NCBI RefSeq assembly: GCF_014851395.1
Contig: NW_024040485.1
Coordinates: 20,605,118 to 20,669,117 of the forward strand
From: Micropterus salmoides
Taxonomy: Eukaryota; Chordata; Actinopteri; Centrarchiformes; Centrarchidae
Length of the DNA: 64,000 nucleotides
Direction: 5' to 3'
Below are positions 56,401-63,762 of this stretch, piece by piece. The notes beneath the pieces were generated by a model. That model was given only the letters and a program-made list of their open reading frames with translations, was not told the origin of the DNA and searched no databases. A program made the translations under genes and the position numbers. Position 1 is the stretch's first letter. Every line of letters starts with the position of its first letter.

Positions 56401-59400
56401 GTGAAGCTCCTGGAATCAGTTGCCTGAAAATCGAAGGGAACCACAATGACAAGGTGTGTTACAGCCTTTAGACAAAGAAAATATTTTCCACGTTTTAATT
56501 TCTGCTCATTTTGACAACATCAGCCCAAGGAGTGCAAATGTGCAACATTTTTCAGCATTGATATGATTTTTCAGAGAAATGAAGAAGGAGACTAAAGGGC
56601 AGAATAATGCCGAATATTTCAACATTTTAAGAGAAAGGGAGGTGATGGATACTTTCATATTTTTTCACACTGCCATTAACTTACTGTCATCACAAAAACA
56701 CAATGTTTACTATGGCTGTTCCTAATGCATGGGCAGGTATAAAGACTAAGAATATGAACTAATAAAATATTTTTAGTTCTTGCAGTATGTGGTTGTGCCA
56801 CTTAAGAGCACACAGTGTCTGATGGACACAGAGGGAACAAAGTTAGATTGTTAGCTATTGTTAGTTGTTTTATTAAAAAAAAACCCCAAAGAGGTCTTTT
56901 TATGTTTGCAAGTTTGACATTAGACAAATTCATACATAATAAAAAAGTTCTGACAAATTTACTCGAAGGTTGCCCTCTGGGGCTGCCACATCATCTTGTA
57001 TGCGTGAGATGTAGTACTACAGTGGGTACGGAAAGTATTCAGACCCCTTTAAATTTTTCACTCTTTGTTTCATTGCAGCCATTTTCCAAAAATCAAAAAA
57101 GTTCATTTTATTTCTCAGTAATGTACACTCAGCACCCCATCTTGACAGAAAAAAACAGAAATGTAGAAATTTTTGCAAATTTATTAAAAAAGAAAAACTA
57201 AAATATCACATGGTCATAAGTATTCAGACCCTTTGCTCAGTATTTAGTAGAAGCACCCTTTTGATCTAATACAGCCATGAGTCGTTTTGGGAAAGATGCA
57301 ACAAGTTTTTCACATCTGGATTTGGGTATCCTCTGCCATTCCTCCTTGCAGATCCTCTCCAGTTCTGTCAGGTTGGATGGTAAACGTTGGTGGACAGCCA
57401 TTTTCAGGTCTCTCCAGAGATGCTCAATTGGGTTTAAGTCAGAGCTCTGGCTGGGCCATTCAAGAACAGCCACGGAGTTGTTTTGAAGCCACTCCTTCGT
57501 TATTTTAGCGGTGTGCTTAGGGTCATTGTCTTGTTGGAAGGTAAACCTTCGGCCCAGTCTGAGGTCCAGAGCACTCTGGAAAAGGTTTTCGTCCAGGATA
57601 TCCCTGTACTTGGCCGCATTCATCTTTCCCTCGATTGCAACCAGTCGTCCTGTTGCCACCACCATGCTTCACTGTTGAGACTGTATTGGACAGGTGATGA
57701 GCAGTGCCTGGTTTTTTCCACACATACCGCTTAGAATTAAGGCCAAAAAGTTCTATCTTGGTCTCATCAGACCAGAGGATCTTATTTATCACCATCTTGG
57801 AGTCCTTCAGGTGTTTTTTAGCAAACTCCATGCAGGCTTTCATGTGTCTTGCACTGAGGAGACGCTTCCGTCGGGCCACTCTGCCATAAAGCCCTGACTG
57901 GTGGATTGCTGCAGTGATGGTTGACTTACTACAACTTTCTCCCATCTCCCGACTGCATCTCTGGAGCTCAGCCACAGTGACCTTTGGGTTCTTCTTTACC
58001 TCTCTCACCAAGGCTCTTCTCCCCCGATAGCTCAGTTTGGCCGGACGGCCAGCTCTAGGAAGGGTTCTGGTCGTCCCAAACGTCTTCCATTTGAGGATTA
58101 TGGAGGCCACTGTGCTCTTAGGAACCTTAAGTGCAGCAGAAATTTTTTTGTAACCTTGGCCAGATCTGTGCCTTGCCACAATTCTGTCTCTGAGCTCTTC
58201 AGGCAGTTCCTTTGACCTCATGATTCTCATTTGCTCTGACATGCACTGTGAGCTGTAAGGTCTTATATAGACAGGTGTGTGGCTTTCCTAATCAAGTCCA
58301 ATCAGTATAATCAAACACAGCTGGACTCAAATGAAGGTGTAGAACCATCTCAAGGATGATCAGAAGAAATAGACAGCACCTGAGTTAAATATGAGTGTCA
58401 CGGCAAAGGGTCTGAATACTTATGACCGTGTGATATTTCAGTTTTTCTTTTTTAATAAATTTGCAAAAATTTTTACATTTCAGTTTTTTTCTGTCAAGAT
58501 GGGGTGCTGAGTGTATATTACTGAGAAATAAAATGAACTTTTTTGATTTTTGGAAAATGGCTGCAATGAAACAAAGAGTGAAAAATTTAAAGGGGTCTGA
58601 ATACTTTCCCACTGTATATTAAAGTAACTTACTAAGATGCAACCACAACATTTTAGAAGTCAGTTATAAACAAAGCTCAACAATACACTTTTTTATGTAT
58701 TGTGTTAATTTGTATTTTATTGTGACCTAGTTGTGAAACATCAGAGAACAGTCATGATCTGTGAAATGGGGGCGACAAAAGTCACAATGACTTGTAGCCA
58801 TACTGTTAACACCTGTTTGTTTTTGGACTTGAGGCTTAGCTGAACCTGCATACATACACAGAACAACACCAATGTCACAAAGATCATGGGTTGATTGGGT
58901 GCCCAAGTTGGGAACAAGGATAGAAGATTGCCGTTTAGAAGCATACCAGATGATTTAATGTTGTTTTCACGATTATTGCAAATTGCATGCTGTTGGTCCT
59001 AATGGTTCTTGAACATGCACTGCATCCTAAAACTACACTATTGTTCATTTGCATCATCAGTGTCCACCCACTGCACCTCAGAGCTCTAGATAAACATATA
59101 ACAGTGGACTGGTGCTCTTATTAAAATGAGAGGGGTGATCTAAGACCACAATCAAAACAATACTAATGTAACTTGTGGTTGTTTTTATTGTGGTGTTGGC
59201 AGCTTAACTTTCTTCTTCTCTTCTACAGATATTAAATAAAAAATTCTCTAGTTATAAATATCAACTCTTACTCTCAATATGTGATTTTTAAAGCTGTAGG
59301 AGAATAATTCCACTTTTTGTTAAATGTACGGTGTATGTATGTCTCCTGTTGCCTAGCATGCTGAAGGCAGTTGTGCAGTGTCTCTGTGACAGGTTTTGTC

Positions 59401-62194
59401 TCTCAGCTCTACATGTATACACCCCTGTATGATTCACATTGACAGAGCTGAGAGAGTAGATGCCTCCAGCCTCTTGCTGGCTGGCTGGTAGCTGCTGTTC
59501 AGAATAATCTGCTGTTACTGTCTACCGTTCCCCGGGGCCTCGTTGTACAGAATAGTTCAGGACAACGAGAACATCCAGTAACAGTAAGTGGGTTAGTAGC
59601 CTCAAACAACAAAATGATTTAGTCAACACTCAGGCACTTTGACAAACACATTTTGCTACAGCAGGTTGAAATATAGTTAGTTCAGGAAAATGAATAATAA
59701 TGGAAACATGTTTGACAAAGACCTGGAGTAATAATGTAATCAAATAAACCTCATTATTGGTGATAAATGGGATATATTACAAGTGAAAATTAAATAAAAC
59801 TACAATATAGCAAACAAATATTTTATTTTGTTTAAGCTTAATTTGATTATTATGAAACATTGTTTTTATTTTTGTTAAAATATTGTTATTGTTATTAAAA
59901 GATTTTTTTCAAATAAATGATTTCAGCTAACACAAAAGCACAATCAGTATACTATTTAAATTTCAAAAAGGCATCTTAAATCTGGCTAAACAACATGTTA
60001 ATGAGTAATTAGCTGTTTCCCAGGAGCTCATATTACTTTTCTTTGACATATTTGTATTACTGATGCAGTATAGAGTATAAATACAGGCTGAGGTGCATTC
60101 ACTTCTGGTGTTATTTGCATTAATAAGACTCACCCTTTGTTGAACTGTGGGAACATGTGTTAGCCACAGCTGACTTGGAAGTAATTTGTGTTAAGTGAAC
60201 TAGACCTATATGATTTGGTAAAAATTACACACTTCATCAGAAGTGGCGTAATTGCACCACTGGGCAGAGCTGGCCTTTTCTACGGGAAAATCTAGTGCTA
60301 TGTATGAACAGTACACTCTTAAGAAGATGTCAGGGTTTGCCTGAATTTTTGATGGAGCTGACCCCACAGACTGCTCATACACACAGACAGAATGTGTTGG
60401 CCTTCACTAGAGATTCCATTAATTTTGCATGAAGGGATGTATTTCTCTCTCACTTTCTCTGTGGCAGTTGCAGAACACTTCAGATCAAGCATGCATTACG
60501 TCTGTCAAACTTGTGCATCAAATTCGATGCTGAAATATCTGCAGCTGTGCCAGGTATTGCAAGTGTATCATACATCATTTGTTTGAGTATTACAGACTTG
60601 TGTCGCTTGTGTAAGGCCACCTATCCTTAGGTAGCATTTTGTTTTAATTCAACAATATTACACAGTTGTTGCCACCTGCCACCCACATATTTAGTGTAGG
60701 TGTAGTCACACAGGAAGCATAATCTGGAGATGTGATTTTGAGTATTTTCGGCATGGTTTTTTCTCCATTTTTAGTTAGTTGTCGTCTATACTAAGACGTT
60801 TAACATTCCCACCCTAAAATAACAATGTCAATGTAATTCAATTACATTTACTTCCTGTCCAAACTAGTGTCACTTTCGCATGCTTTTTTTCTTTTCTCCG
60901 TTGTAGACTTGGGGGAAAATAACCCCTAAATTCTTCATAGCTCGCTATCCATTGGGTCTTGTAAGCCTTTTTTGAAGCAGATTCATAGATGTTTTTTTCA
61001 GCAAACTGTGTGTGCTTTTCCCATGGAAACATACATAATACATATTGTTGTCTCTTTTATCCTGTAAGGGCTCAGTAAAAACAGATTTGGACCAAAAAGT
61101 ATGACTCTGAGACTTGGCCGGTAAAATAAAAAGTTCAAGTTTACTTAAGGTTGAAAACAGGTAAAAGTCAAAAGCAGGAAGGCAGGGGATAAAGAAAACG
61201 TATTCAATGGGGGATCAGGCTAGAGAGCAGGAGTCCAAAAGGCAGAGAAGAGGTTATAACAGGTAAATAAAATGTCTCGAACATGAAGGCAGAATCATAA
61301 TAGGTGATCTGGCAGGGAATGAATGAAAGTGGGCAGGTATATATGCTACTAGGCTGATAAGGAAGTGGAAACAGGGGTTTCTGCAGGGCAGGTGGGTGTG
61401 GCAGAATCTCAAATGACTGGAGAGTACATGGCAGGGGGATAAAAGGAGACAAGGAAAATGTGATACTAGGAATTGGCTGACATTGTGACATAACCAATCT
61501 GCTCCACTTCTCACTTCCCCTCTCCTGTTATCAACTTCTGTCCTTAACCCTCTCACATCTCACTTCTCCACTTTTCCTCTTCTCCTCTCCCATTAGGTGG
61601 TGAGGTCGCAACCCCGAGGTTCACCCAGTATTTCCATGGCAGCCTGTCAGGTCTGACAATCCGACCAGGCCGCATTGAAACCCAGAAAGTTATCTCCTGT
61701 TTGCAGGCCTGCAAAGAAGGCCTGGATATTAACTCCCTTGAAAGCCTCGCTAAGGATATCAAGGTGCGTGGGGAAAATGGAGACCGTGAGACCCTGTTCA
61801 GGATTCATCTGTACTTTTAAGCAGTACAGGCTGATGTTTTTCATCTAAAAGTATCATTTGCTAAGATGCTATCCTATAACACGCATCCTTTGATATTAAA
61901 GAGAGTCCAATATAACTCAGTGTATGTACTTGCATTTTCTCATCAAGCCAAGACAGAAATAATGTCATTGAGTTGAATCACAGTGTTTGAATCTGCATCT
62001 CTGAAAGTGTATATGAGGACAAATAATGTTTGTTTGTGTGTCCAGTTCCATTTTAACCCCGCTCAGTCTGTGCTGGTGGTGGAAGGAGAGGATCTGGACA
62101 GCATCAACACAGCCATGACCAAAGTCTCATACATTAACTCTCGCCAGTTCCCTACGCCAGGCCTCCGGCGGCTACACATCACCACCACAGTACA
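21789..62194 (+). CDS. clstn2: Calsyntenin-2, partial gene (ten internal exons)
   Basis: Calsyntenins are type I membrane proteins of neuronal synapses and secretory vesicles, with two cadherin repeats and an LNS/laminin-G-like domain outside the cell; family members act as synaptic adhesion molecules and binders of kinesin-1 light chain. The exons found join without a stop into about 533 residues: end of cadherin 1, cadherin 2, the 'GWNKR' linker, the LNS domain and the start of the next region. Assignment to member 2 rests on 'AFKIYGQ', 'NRHHYSLYVHNCRLVFLL', 'KVISCLQACKEGLDINSLESL' (given here as a continuous family hallmark at exon I) and the absence of the acidic insert that members 1 and 3 carry before the 'FxG.L.GL' segment. 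The signal peptide, transmembrane segment and kinesin-binding tail are not in the window. The span given is the gene region, not one open frame. Confidence 0.92.
23297..23353. repeat. (GT)n microsatellite followed by G20 run
   Basis: Interrupted GT array (two GCGT variants) running directly into twenty consecutive G. Such a tract is length-unstable and error-prone in sequencing, so its exact length should not be trusted. Confidence 0.95.
24262..24300. repeat. (CCTGCCTC)n tandem repeat in the polypyrimidine tract
   Basis: About four copies of an 8-base unit (ccctgcct variants) within the pyrimidine-rich region just before the acceptor of exon B. Changes in copy number would alter the distance between branch point and acceptor. 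Confidence 0.8.
24325..24436 (+). CDS. clstn2: clstn2 exon B: cadherin 1/2 junction
   Basis: The acceptor is 'ctccattcag'; the donor is cag|gtatat, weaker than its neighbours. 112 nt, phase 2 in and phase 0 out. It encodes 'AVVHIQVDDVNEFCPVF', the calcium-binding linker between cadherin repeats (D-x-N-E...P-x-F), followed by 'YKASVTEGKIYDSILQ', the first strands of repeat 2 with the conserved glutamate of 'xExx'. The usual alanine of 'DVNEFAPxF' is a cysteine here, which is unusual. The upstream intron supplies a very long pyrimidine tract. Confidence 0.94.
24437..24665 (+). other. clstn2 intron B-C (short)
   Basis: 229 nt, with no repeat. The acceptor end reads 'ggatgttgtaatgttgcag' with only a weak pyrimidine tract, so this short intron may be recognised by intron definition. 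Confidence 0.9.
24666..24762 (+). CDS. clstn2: clstn2 exon C: cadherin repeat 2, middle
   Basis: 97 nt, phase 0 in and phase 1 out, with a strong donor (gtaagt). It encodes 'VEAWDQDCSPQYSQICNYEI' and 'GGTPFAIDRN'. The DxD motif (DQD) binds calcium in cadherins, and the two cysteines of 'DCSPQYSQIC' are a calsyntenin signature. Tryptophan stands where human calsyntenin-2 has isoleucine before the DxD (recalled, not aligned here). Confidence 0.94.
24763..29086 (+). other. clstn2 intron C-D
   Basis: 4.3 kb. The open frames are short and meaningless by sequence. The one feature of note is the strong pyrimidine tract and AG at 27602, followed by an in-frame 117-nt reading segment (listed separately). 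Otherwise it is A/T-rich unique sequence. Confidence 0.85.
27603..27730 (+). other. Candidate alternative terminal exon of clstn2
   Basis: A pyrimidine tract of about 70 bases (27530-27600) ends in 'tctctccgacag'. If exon C is spliced here in its own phase, the next 39 codons are open (beginning E-I-R-V-T-A-F-H-T-A) and then TGA (27719-27721). AATAAA follows at 27725-27730. This arrangement (acceptor, short open frame, stop, polyadenylation signal) is what an intronic-polyadenylation exon looks like. It would end the protein inside cadherin repeat 2 with no membrane anchor. It may equally be chance: no conservation or transcript data are available here. Confidence 0.3.
29087..29236 (+). CDS. 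clstn2: clstn2 exon D: end of cadherin repeat 2
   Basis: The acceptor is 'gtttcctttag' and the donor 'gtcaga'. 150 nt, phase 1 in and out (a multiple of three, so skipping keeps the frame). It encodes 'NIRNTERLSYDKHQSYKIMV', then 'TAFDCGQKRAKEDV' and 'VDVKPVCKPGWQ'-like residues (here 'IDVKPVCKPGWQ'), the last strands of cadherin 2 and the conserved C/W-containing boundary to the following domain. Confidence 0.94.
31550..31557. repeat. 8-bp target-site duplication, left
   Basis: 'gacttgac' directly before the MITE, repeated exactly at 31837-31844. Confidence 0.85.
31558..31836. mobile_element. hAT-type MITE (279 bp) with perfect 8-bp target duplication
   Basis: It begins 'cagtgttgggcaagttact' and ends 'gtaacgcattactgccaaac' plus 'actg', imperfect inverted ends. 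The flanking 8-base direct repeat is perfect. An 8-bp duplication and CAGTG ends fit hAT elements. The interior is short, A/T-rich and non-coding. The repeat type ('agtgttgggcaagttac...') is very common in fish genomes. Confidence 0.88.
32552..32737 (+). CDS. clstn2: clstn2 exon E: linker after the cadherin repeats
   Basis: The acceptor is 'gacccttaaag' (weak pyrimidine tract) and the donor 'gtacgt'. 186 nt, phase 1 in and out. It encodes 'GWNKRVDYEPGTGSKQLFP', then 'HLETCGGPLSGVKAMVELQT' and 'GKGCDRETYSEKSLQKLC', the calsyntenin-specific segment between cadherin 2 and the LNS domain, with conserved cysteines. The 'QTNHIGKGCDRETYSEKSLQ' pattern is closest to member 2. Confidence 0.94.
32738..34055 (+). 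other. clstn2 intron E-F
   Basis: 1.3 kb. It holds a reversed LINE 3' tail (33478-33845) and otherwise A/T-rich sequence. Confidence 0.85.
33478..33845 (-). repeat. Non-LTR retroelement 3' tail, family X, copy 1
   Basis: Read on the minus strand it matches the + strand of about 52850-53210. Both contain 'atgatgcttggtg', 'cagtcaagatgg', 'caccccagatgcaaat', 'gtagcatga' and 'cagc..tgtgctgtataatga' in the same order. The order and the terminal A/T-rich tail show a retroelement 3' end. The family name is unknown to me. Confidence 0.7.
34056..34313 (+). CDS. clstn2: clstn2 exon F: start of the LNS/laminin-G-like domain
   Basis: The acceptor is 'gattggcacatccag' and the donor 'gtgagg'. 258 nt, phase 1 in and out, the longest exon in the window. 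It encodes 'ASGSTDLLPAPSPSTNWTAS', 'DLIYRFDGHQAANVPDHVVP', 'QNLTDQFTVATWMKHGPS' and 'EKETLLCNSDKT'. The 'FTVATWMKHG' strand and 'ETxLCNSDK' are typical of the LNS fold of calsyntenins. Two N-glycosylation sequons (NWT, NLT) are present. Confidence 0.94.
34314..37806 (+). other. clstn2 intron F-G
   Basis: 3.5 kb, half of which is the long-inverted-repeat element at 35665-37421. No gene is supported. The acceptor end is 'tgtcttcctgctacag'. Confidence 0.85.
35665..37421. mobile_element. Foldback/MULE-like element with very long inverted repeats
   Basis: The left arm (35665-36074) and right arm (37117-37421) are inverted copies, starting 'tatgggggtatttatgtttc' on the left and ending 'acataaatacccccata' on the right. 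The right arm lacks about 105 bases present in the left. The arms are built from degenerate 'atttgtgagtcc' and 'aaatacataaat' sub-repeats. The 1.04-kb centre has no transposase-like frame. Flanks 'gcaaaaact' and 'aaaaaaact' are an imperfect 9-base match, which would suit a Mutator-like element but is too A-rich to prove it. Confidence 0.75.
37807..37928 (+). CDS. clstn2: clstn2 exon G: LNS domain, middle
   Basis: 122 nt, phase 1 in and phase 0 out; donor 'gtgagg'. It encodes 'EMNRHHYSLYVHNCRLVFLL' followed by 'RRDFTQVDTFRPAEFHWKLE' and Q. 'NRHHYSLYVHNCRLVFLLR' and 'FRPAEFHWKL' are among the best-conserved stretches of calsyntenin-2 and distinguish it from member 3. Confidence 0.95.
39246..39309. 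repeat. (CT)n/(CTTT)n compound microsatellite
   Basis: CT dinucleotides pass directly into about ten CTTT units. The open frames on the minus strand (KER repeats) are artefacts of this tract. Confidence 0.97.
41421..41445. repeat. (CA)n microsatellite
   Basis: Short CA array with one interruption (actcac). Confidence 0.9.
41849..41873. repeat. (GT)n microsatellite
   Basis: About twelve uninterrupted GT units. Confidence 0.95.
42381..42424. repeat. (GA)n microsatellite
   Basis: About twenty-one GA units after a short GT run. Confidence 0.95.
42869..43989. mobile_element. hAT-type MITE with an inverted-repeat element inside
   Basis: The left end 'tagggctgaacaatacgc' is inverted, imperfectly, in 'gattaattgtttagcccta' at the right end. 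The perfect direct repeat 'ctttgcag' lies at 42861-42868 and 43990-43997, an 8-bp duplication typical of hAT insertion. The interior has another inverted pair (about 42935-43115 with 43555-43730) made of degenerate 'acacaaagacaaaagtc' units. No transposase frame is present. Confidence 0.85.
42935..43730. repeat. Nested inverted-repeat (foldback) unit inside the MITE
   Basis: The left arm has 'gcaacttaaggaaacacatg' and then repeated 'aatacaaaagcc'-like units. Read backwards, the right arm has 'ccaacttaagaaagcacatg' and the same units. Arms of about 180 bases surround a 440-base centre. It is similar in design, though not in sequence, to the larger element at 35.7-37.4 kb. Confidence 0.65.
46290..46590 (-). 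repeat. Non-LTR retroelement tail, related to family X
   Basis: On the minus strand it contains the 'cctgtgctgtaaaatgataa'-like end shared with 33478 and 53210 ('cagcacagggttgtataatg' as read on +). It then carries a 'gggaagaagttgctctaaag' stretch that resembles another common fish retroelement segment. The relation to the other two copies is limited to the terminal 100 bases or so. Confidence 0.5.
47411..47442. repeat. (GT)n microsatellite
   Basis: About sixteen GT units just upstream of the SINE. Confidence 0.95.
47452..47655 (+). mobile_element. tRNA-derived SINE (+ strand)
   Basis: A tRNA-like head has 'gatggcgcaatggaggc' (A-box-like) and 'gggttcaatcc' (B box, about 47497-47507). A body with 'ctgagcaagacacttaaccc' follows, then the conserved tail 'gtcgctttggataaaagcgt', and it ends in TAAATGTAATGTAAT. 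This order is that of a common fish SINE. It is not a working tRNA gene, since no cloverleaf closes. Confidence 0.8.
48575..48915. repeat. Dispersed fish repeat with 'gttagcatgctaac' motifs
   Basis: It contains 'atgttagcatgctaacacgc', 'gtcattgtgagcatgttagc' and 'acagcctcacagagctgcta', a combination seen repeatedly in fish non-coding DNA. The ends are not definable. Confidence 0.5.
50993..51019. repeat. (AT)n microsatellite
   Basis: About thirteen AT units inside the hAT element. Confidence 0.93.
51121..51889. mobile_element. Harbinger-like non-autonomous element nested in the hAT
   Basis: The left end 'tgccacattcagacc' and right end 'ggtctgaaagcacca' are inverted, imperfectly. TAA flanks both sides (51118-51120, 51890-51892), fitting the 3-bp TWA duplication of PIF/Harbinger elements. 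The 769-base interior is clearly richer in G+C and CG than the surrounding T-rich hAT and carries no transposase. Confidence 0.7.
54445..54607 (+). CDS. clstn2: clstn2 exon H: LNS domain, later strands
   Basis: The acceptor is 'attccctttacag' and the donor 'gtcagt'. 163 nt, phase 0 in and phase 1 out. It encodes 'ICDKEWHYYVINVEFPAVTL', 'FVDGVTYEPYLVTDDWPIHT' and 'IDTQLTVGACWQ'. 'WHYYVINVEFP' and 'GACWQ' are typical laminin-G strand motifs of the family, and 'EPYLVTxDWPIH' supports member 2. Confidence 0.95.
57020..58614 (-). mobile_element. Tc1-like transposon, nearly complete
   Basis: 1,595 bp with inverted ends: 'cagtgggtacggaaagtatt' on the left and 'aatactttcccactg' on the right. Extended inverted similarity reaches about 200 bases inward. 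Both sides have TA (57018-57019, 58615-58616). The transposase on the minus strand is intact except for one short deletion. This is the best-preserved element in the window and probably a recent insertion. Confidence 0.95.
57237..58242 (-). pseudogene. Tc1 transposase with one frame-breaking deletion
   Basis: The N-terminal part (58242-about 57663) starts 'MSEQMRIMRSKELPEELRDR' and has the paired helix-turn-helix DNA-binding region ('GYKKISAALKVPKSTVASII', 'LPRAGRPAKLS'). The catalytic part follows with 'WSDETKIELFG' (first Asp). The second part (57665-57237) holds 'QQDNDPKHTA' (second Asp) and 'SSDLNPIEHLWRDLK' (Glu), the DD34E triad. Between 'VKHGGG' and 'ATGRLVAIEG', about a dozen codons ('SIMLWGCFS'-type segment in relatives) are missing and the frame changes. 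All catalytic residues are present, but the protein is broken in the middle of the domain. Confidence 0.92.
61065..61490. repeat. Dispersed fish repeat just upstream of exon I
   Basis: It contains 'ggtgatctggcagggaatga', 'gtgggcaggtatatatgcta', 'gcagggcaggtgggtgtggc' and 'ggaattggctgacattgtga', purine-rich sequence I associate with high-copy fish repeats. It ends about 100 bases before the exon I acceptor. The family is not identified. Confidence 0.45.
61597..61763 (+). CDS. clstn2: clstn2 exon I: end of the LNS domain
   Basis: The acceptor is 'cctctcccattag' and the donor 'gtgcgt'. 167 nt, phase 1 in and phase 0 out. It encodes 'GGEVATPRFTQYFHGSLSGL', 'TIRPGRIETQKVISCLQACK' and 'EGLDINSLESLAKDIK'. 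'KVISCLQACKEGLDINSLES' is nearly diagnostic for calsyntenin-2. Unlike members 1 and 3, no acidic insert lies between 'GACWQ' of the previous exon and 'GGE' here. Confidence 0.95.
61764..62045 (+). other. clstn2 intron I-J (short)
   Basis: 282 nt, no repeat. It ends 'tttgtttgtgtgtccag'. Confidence 0.9.
62046..62194 (+). CDS. clstn2: clstn2 exon J: ectodomain segment after the LNS domain
   Basis: 149 nt, phase 0 in and phase 2 out; strong donor (gtaagt at 62195). It encodes 'FHFNPAQSVLVVEGEDLDSI', 'NTAMTKVSYINSRQFPTPGL' and 'RRLHITTTV' plus the first two bases of a Gln codon. 'YINSRQFPTPGxRRL' is conserved in all calsyntenins. The following exon should begin with the last base of Gln and then a 'CF' motif; it is not in the window. 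Confidence 0.94.
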
Positions 62195-62403
62195 GTAAGT
62201 GCACATGTATTTGCGGGATGCATTTTCACGCACTCTTTGGCTTTTTTCTGCCCAGTTCAGTCGCCGCACCGTCTGGAGCGGTTGTGAGTTTATGACTTGG
62301 CTCTCAAGAGCACATCTGAAACCTTTCTCTTTGCTGTTTACCACCTCAGAAGGTGGTCCTGTTTCTGTTATGTTTAAACCAGATTCAGATACCTCTGCTT
62401 CAC

Positions 62404-62405
<2 letters not shown>

Positions 62406-62482
<77 letters not shown>
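62406..62482. repeat. (GT)n microsatellite
   Basis: About 38 uninterrupted GT units, 211 bases downstream of the exon J donor. Confidence 0.97.
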
Positions 62483-62483
<1 letters not shown>

Positions 62484-63594
62484 ATCTTGTGGCTTTATTT
62501 GCATATTTAGGTTAACCTGACTAAAGTAGGTTATGTCTGTGAGGTATTTCATTACATATTAATGGGCAGGTACAGACAATATGACTCTTGTGTATGTCAC
62601 CCTGCATTAGCTAGCATTAGAGAATTCAATATATCCTTTACTTTATACATTCAGTGGGTCGCTGGGAGACCTGTTTGATGTGCACAGTGGCTACACATTT
62701 AATGTTTCATGGAGGTCCATGTTTGATTTCTTCCCCTTTTGTGTTTGTTCAAGAAACTGAGCACTGCTGTGACTAGATACTTTGCAGATTAGGTTTTGAA
62801 CTCCTTATAACACACATCATTCTAACGGTCATTAAGGAAGCACATTTTGAAGGTATTCTGTGTGAGGACGCTATTGATGTTTGAATAAAGTGTGAGGTTA
62901 TAATGATCTCTGGAACACTAATGTGAAATGATGCATACATAATGCATTAAACAAGTTGGTCAGTGTGAGTCCAGTAGATCGTCACATAAGCTACAGATAG
63001 CCAGTGGGGAGATGGTTAAAGCATTAAAGACTCTGTCAAATGTGTTGTCTGTCTTTGTCTTTAAGCCACAGAACTCCTAGTGAGATGGCAAAGGATGAAA
63101 CATTAGTGTAAAAACTATTAAACCACTGAACAGACCAGCTGGCCATTAAGGACATTAAACCTTCTGGTGAACTGAAAGATCATCTTGCTAGTGTCTACTT
63201 TTCCTTGCTAGTATGTGCTTTTCCTTTGCATTTTGTTTTTCATTTTCTGTTCTGTTTTTCCTTCTGTGTGTCCATTTCTGGATGTAATTTGATTTGCATT
63301 GACTTTGTCCACTGCTTCGGATCCCAAGGAAGGTCATGTCTATTTGTCCAACATTTATCAAATGCAAAATAGCTTGACATCTGTTACCCACATTGTTATT
63401 AACACACTTTGGTTCACAACAACATAGCATAAAAATGGCTAGATAACTTAGATATTTGCTGTGGATATGCAAAGGATTAATACCAATCTTGTTGGTGACC
63501 CCTGTAACCTTTTCTTTAATGCCACTATCAGGCCAAAATCTCCATTATAACAAAGGAAACATAAAATGTAAAAGGACAGGTAATACTTTAAAAA

Positions 63595-63762
63595 AATCCT
63601 TTATTTGATAGGACGGGATAGTGAAAGGAAAGAGGGAGAGAGATAGGGTGCGACACGCAGCAAAGGGCCACAGGCTGGATTCAAACCCAGGCCACTGCAT
63701 TAAGGACTCAGCCTTGTACGTTGGGCACACGCTCTACTAACTGAGCTAACTGCACCCCATGG
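63595..63762 (-). mobile_element. tRNA-derived SINE (- strand)
   Basis: On the minus strand it reads 'gttagctcagttagtagagc' (tRNA A box) and, 50 bases later, 'gggtttgaatcc' (B box). A short body and a tail 'caaataaaggattttttt' follow. The head is close to a real tRNA, but the anticodon arm and 3' half are lengthened and do not fold properly, so it is a SINE and not a tRNA gene. Confidence 0.78.

Larger units (their letters stand above)
54608..61596 (+). other. clstn2 intron H-I
   Basis: 7 kb. It contains a Tc1-like transposon (57020-58614) and a dispersed repeat before the acceptor (about 61065-61490). The stretch 55560-55930 is low in repeats, has balanced composition and might be conserved non-coding DNA. 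The poly-G run at 56072-56082 is a simple repeat. The remainder shows nothing nameable. Confidence 0.85.

Noticed and set aside
63595..63762. Possible tRNA gene on the minus strand
   Set aside because: The head is tRNA-like but the anticodon arm and 3' half do not fit; the A-rich tail shows a SINE.
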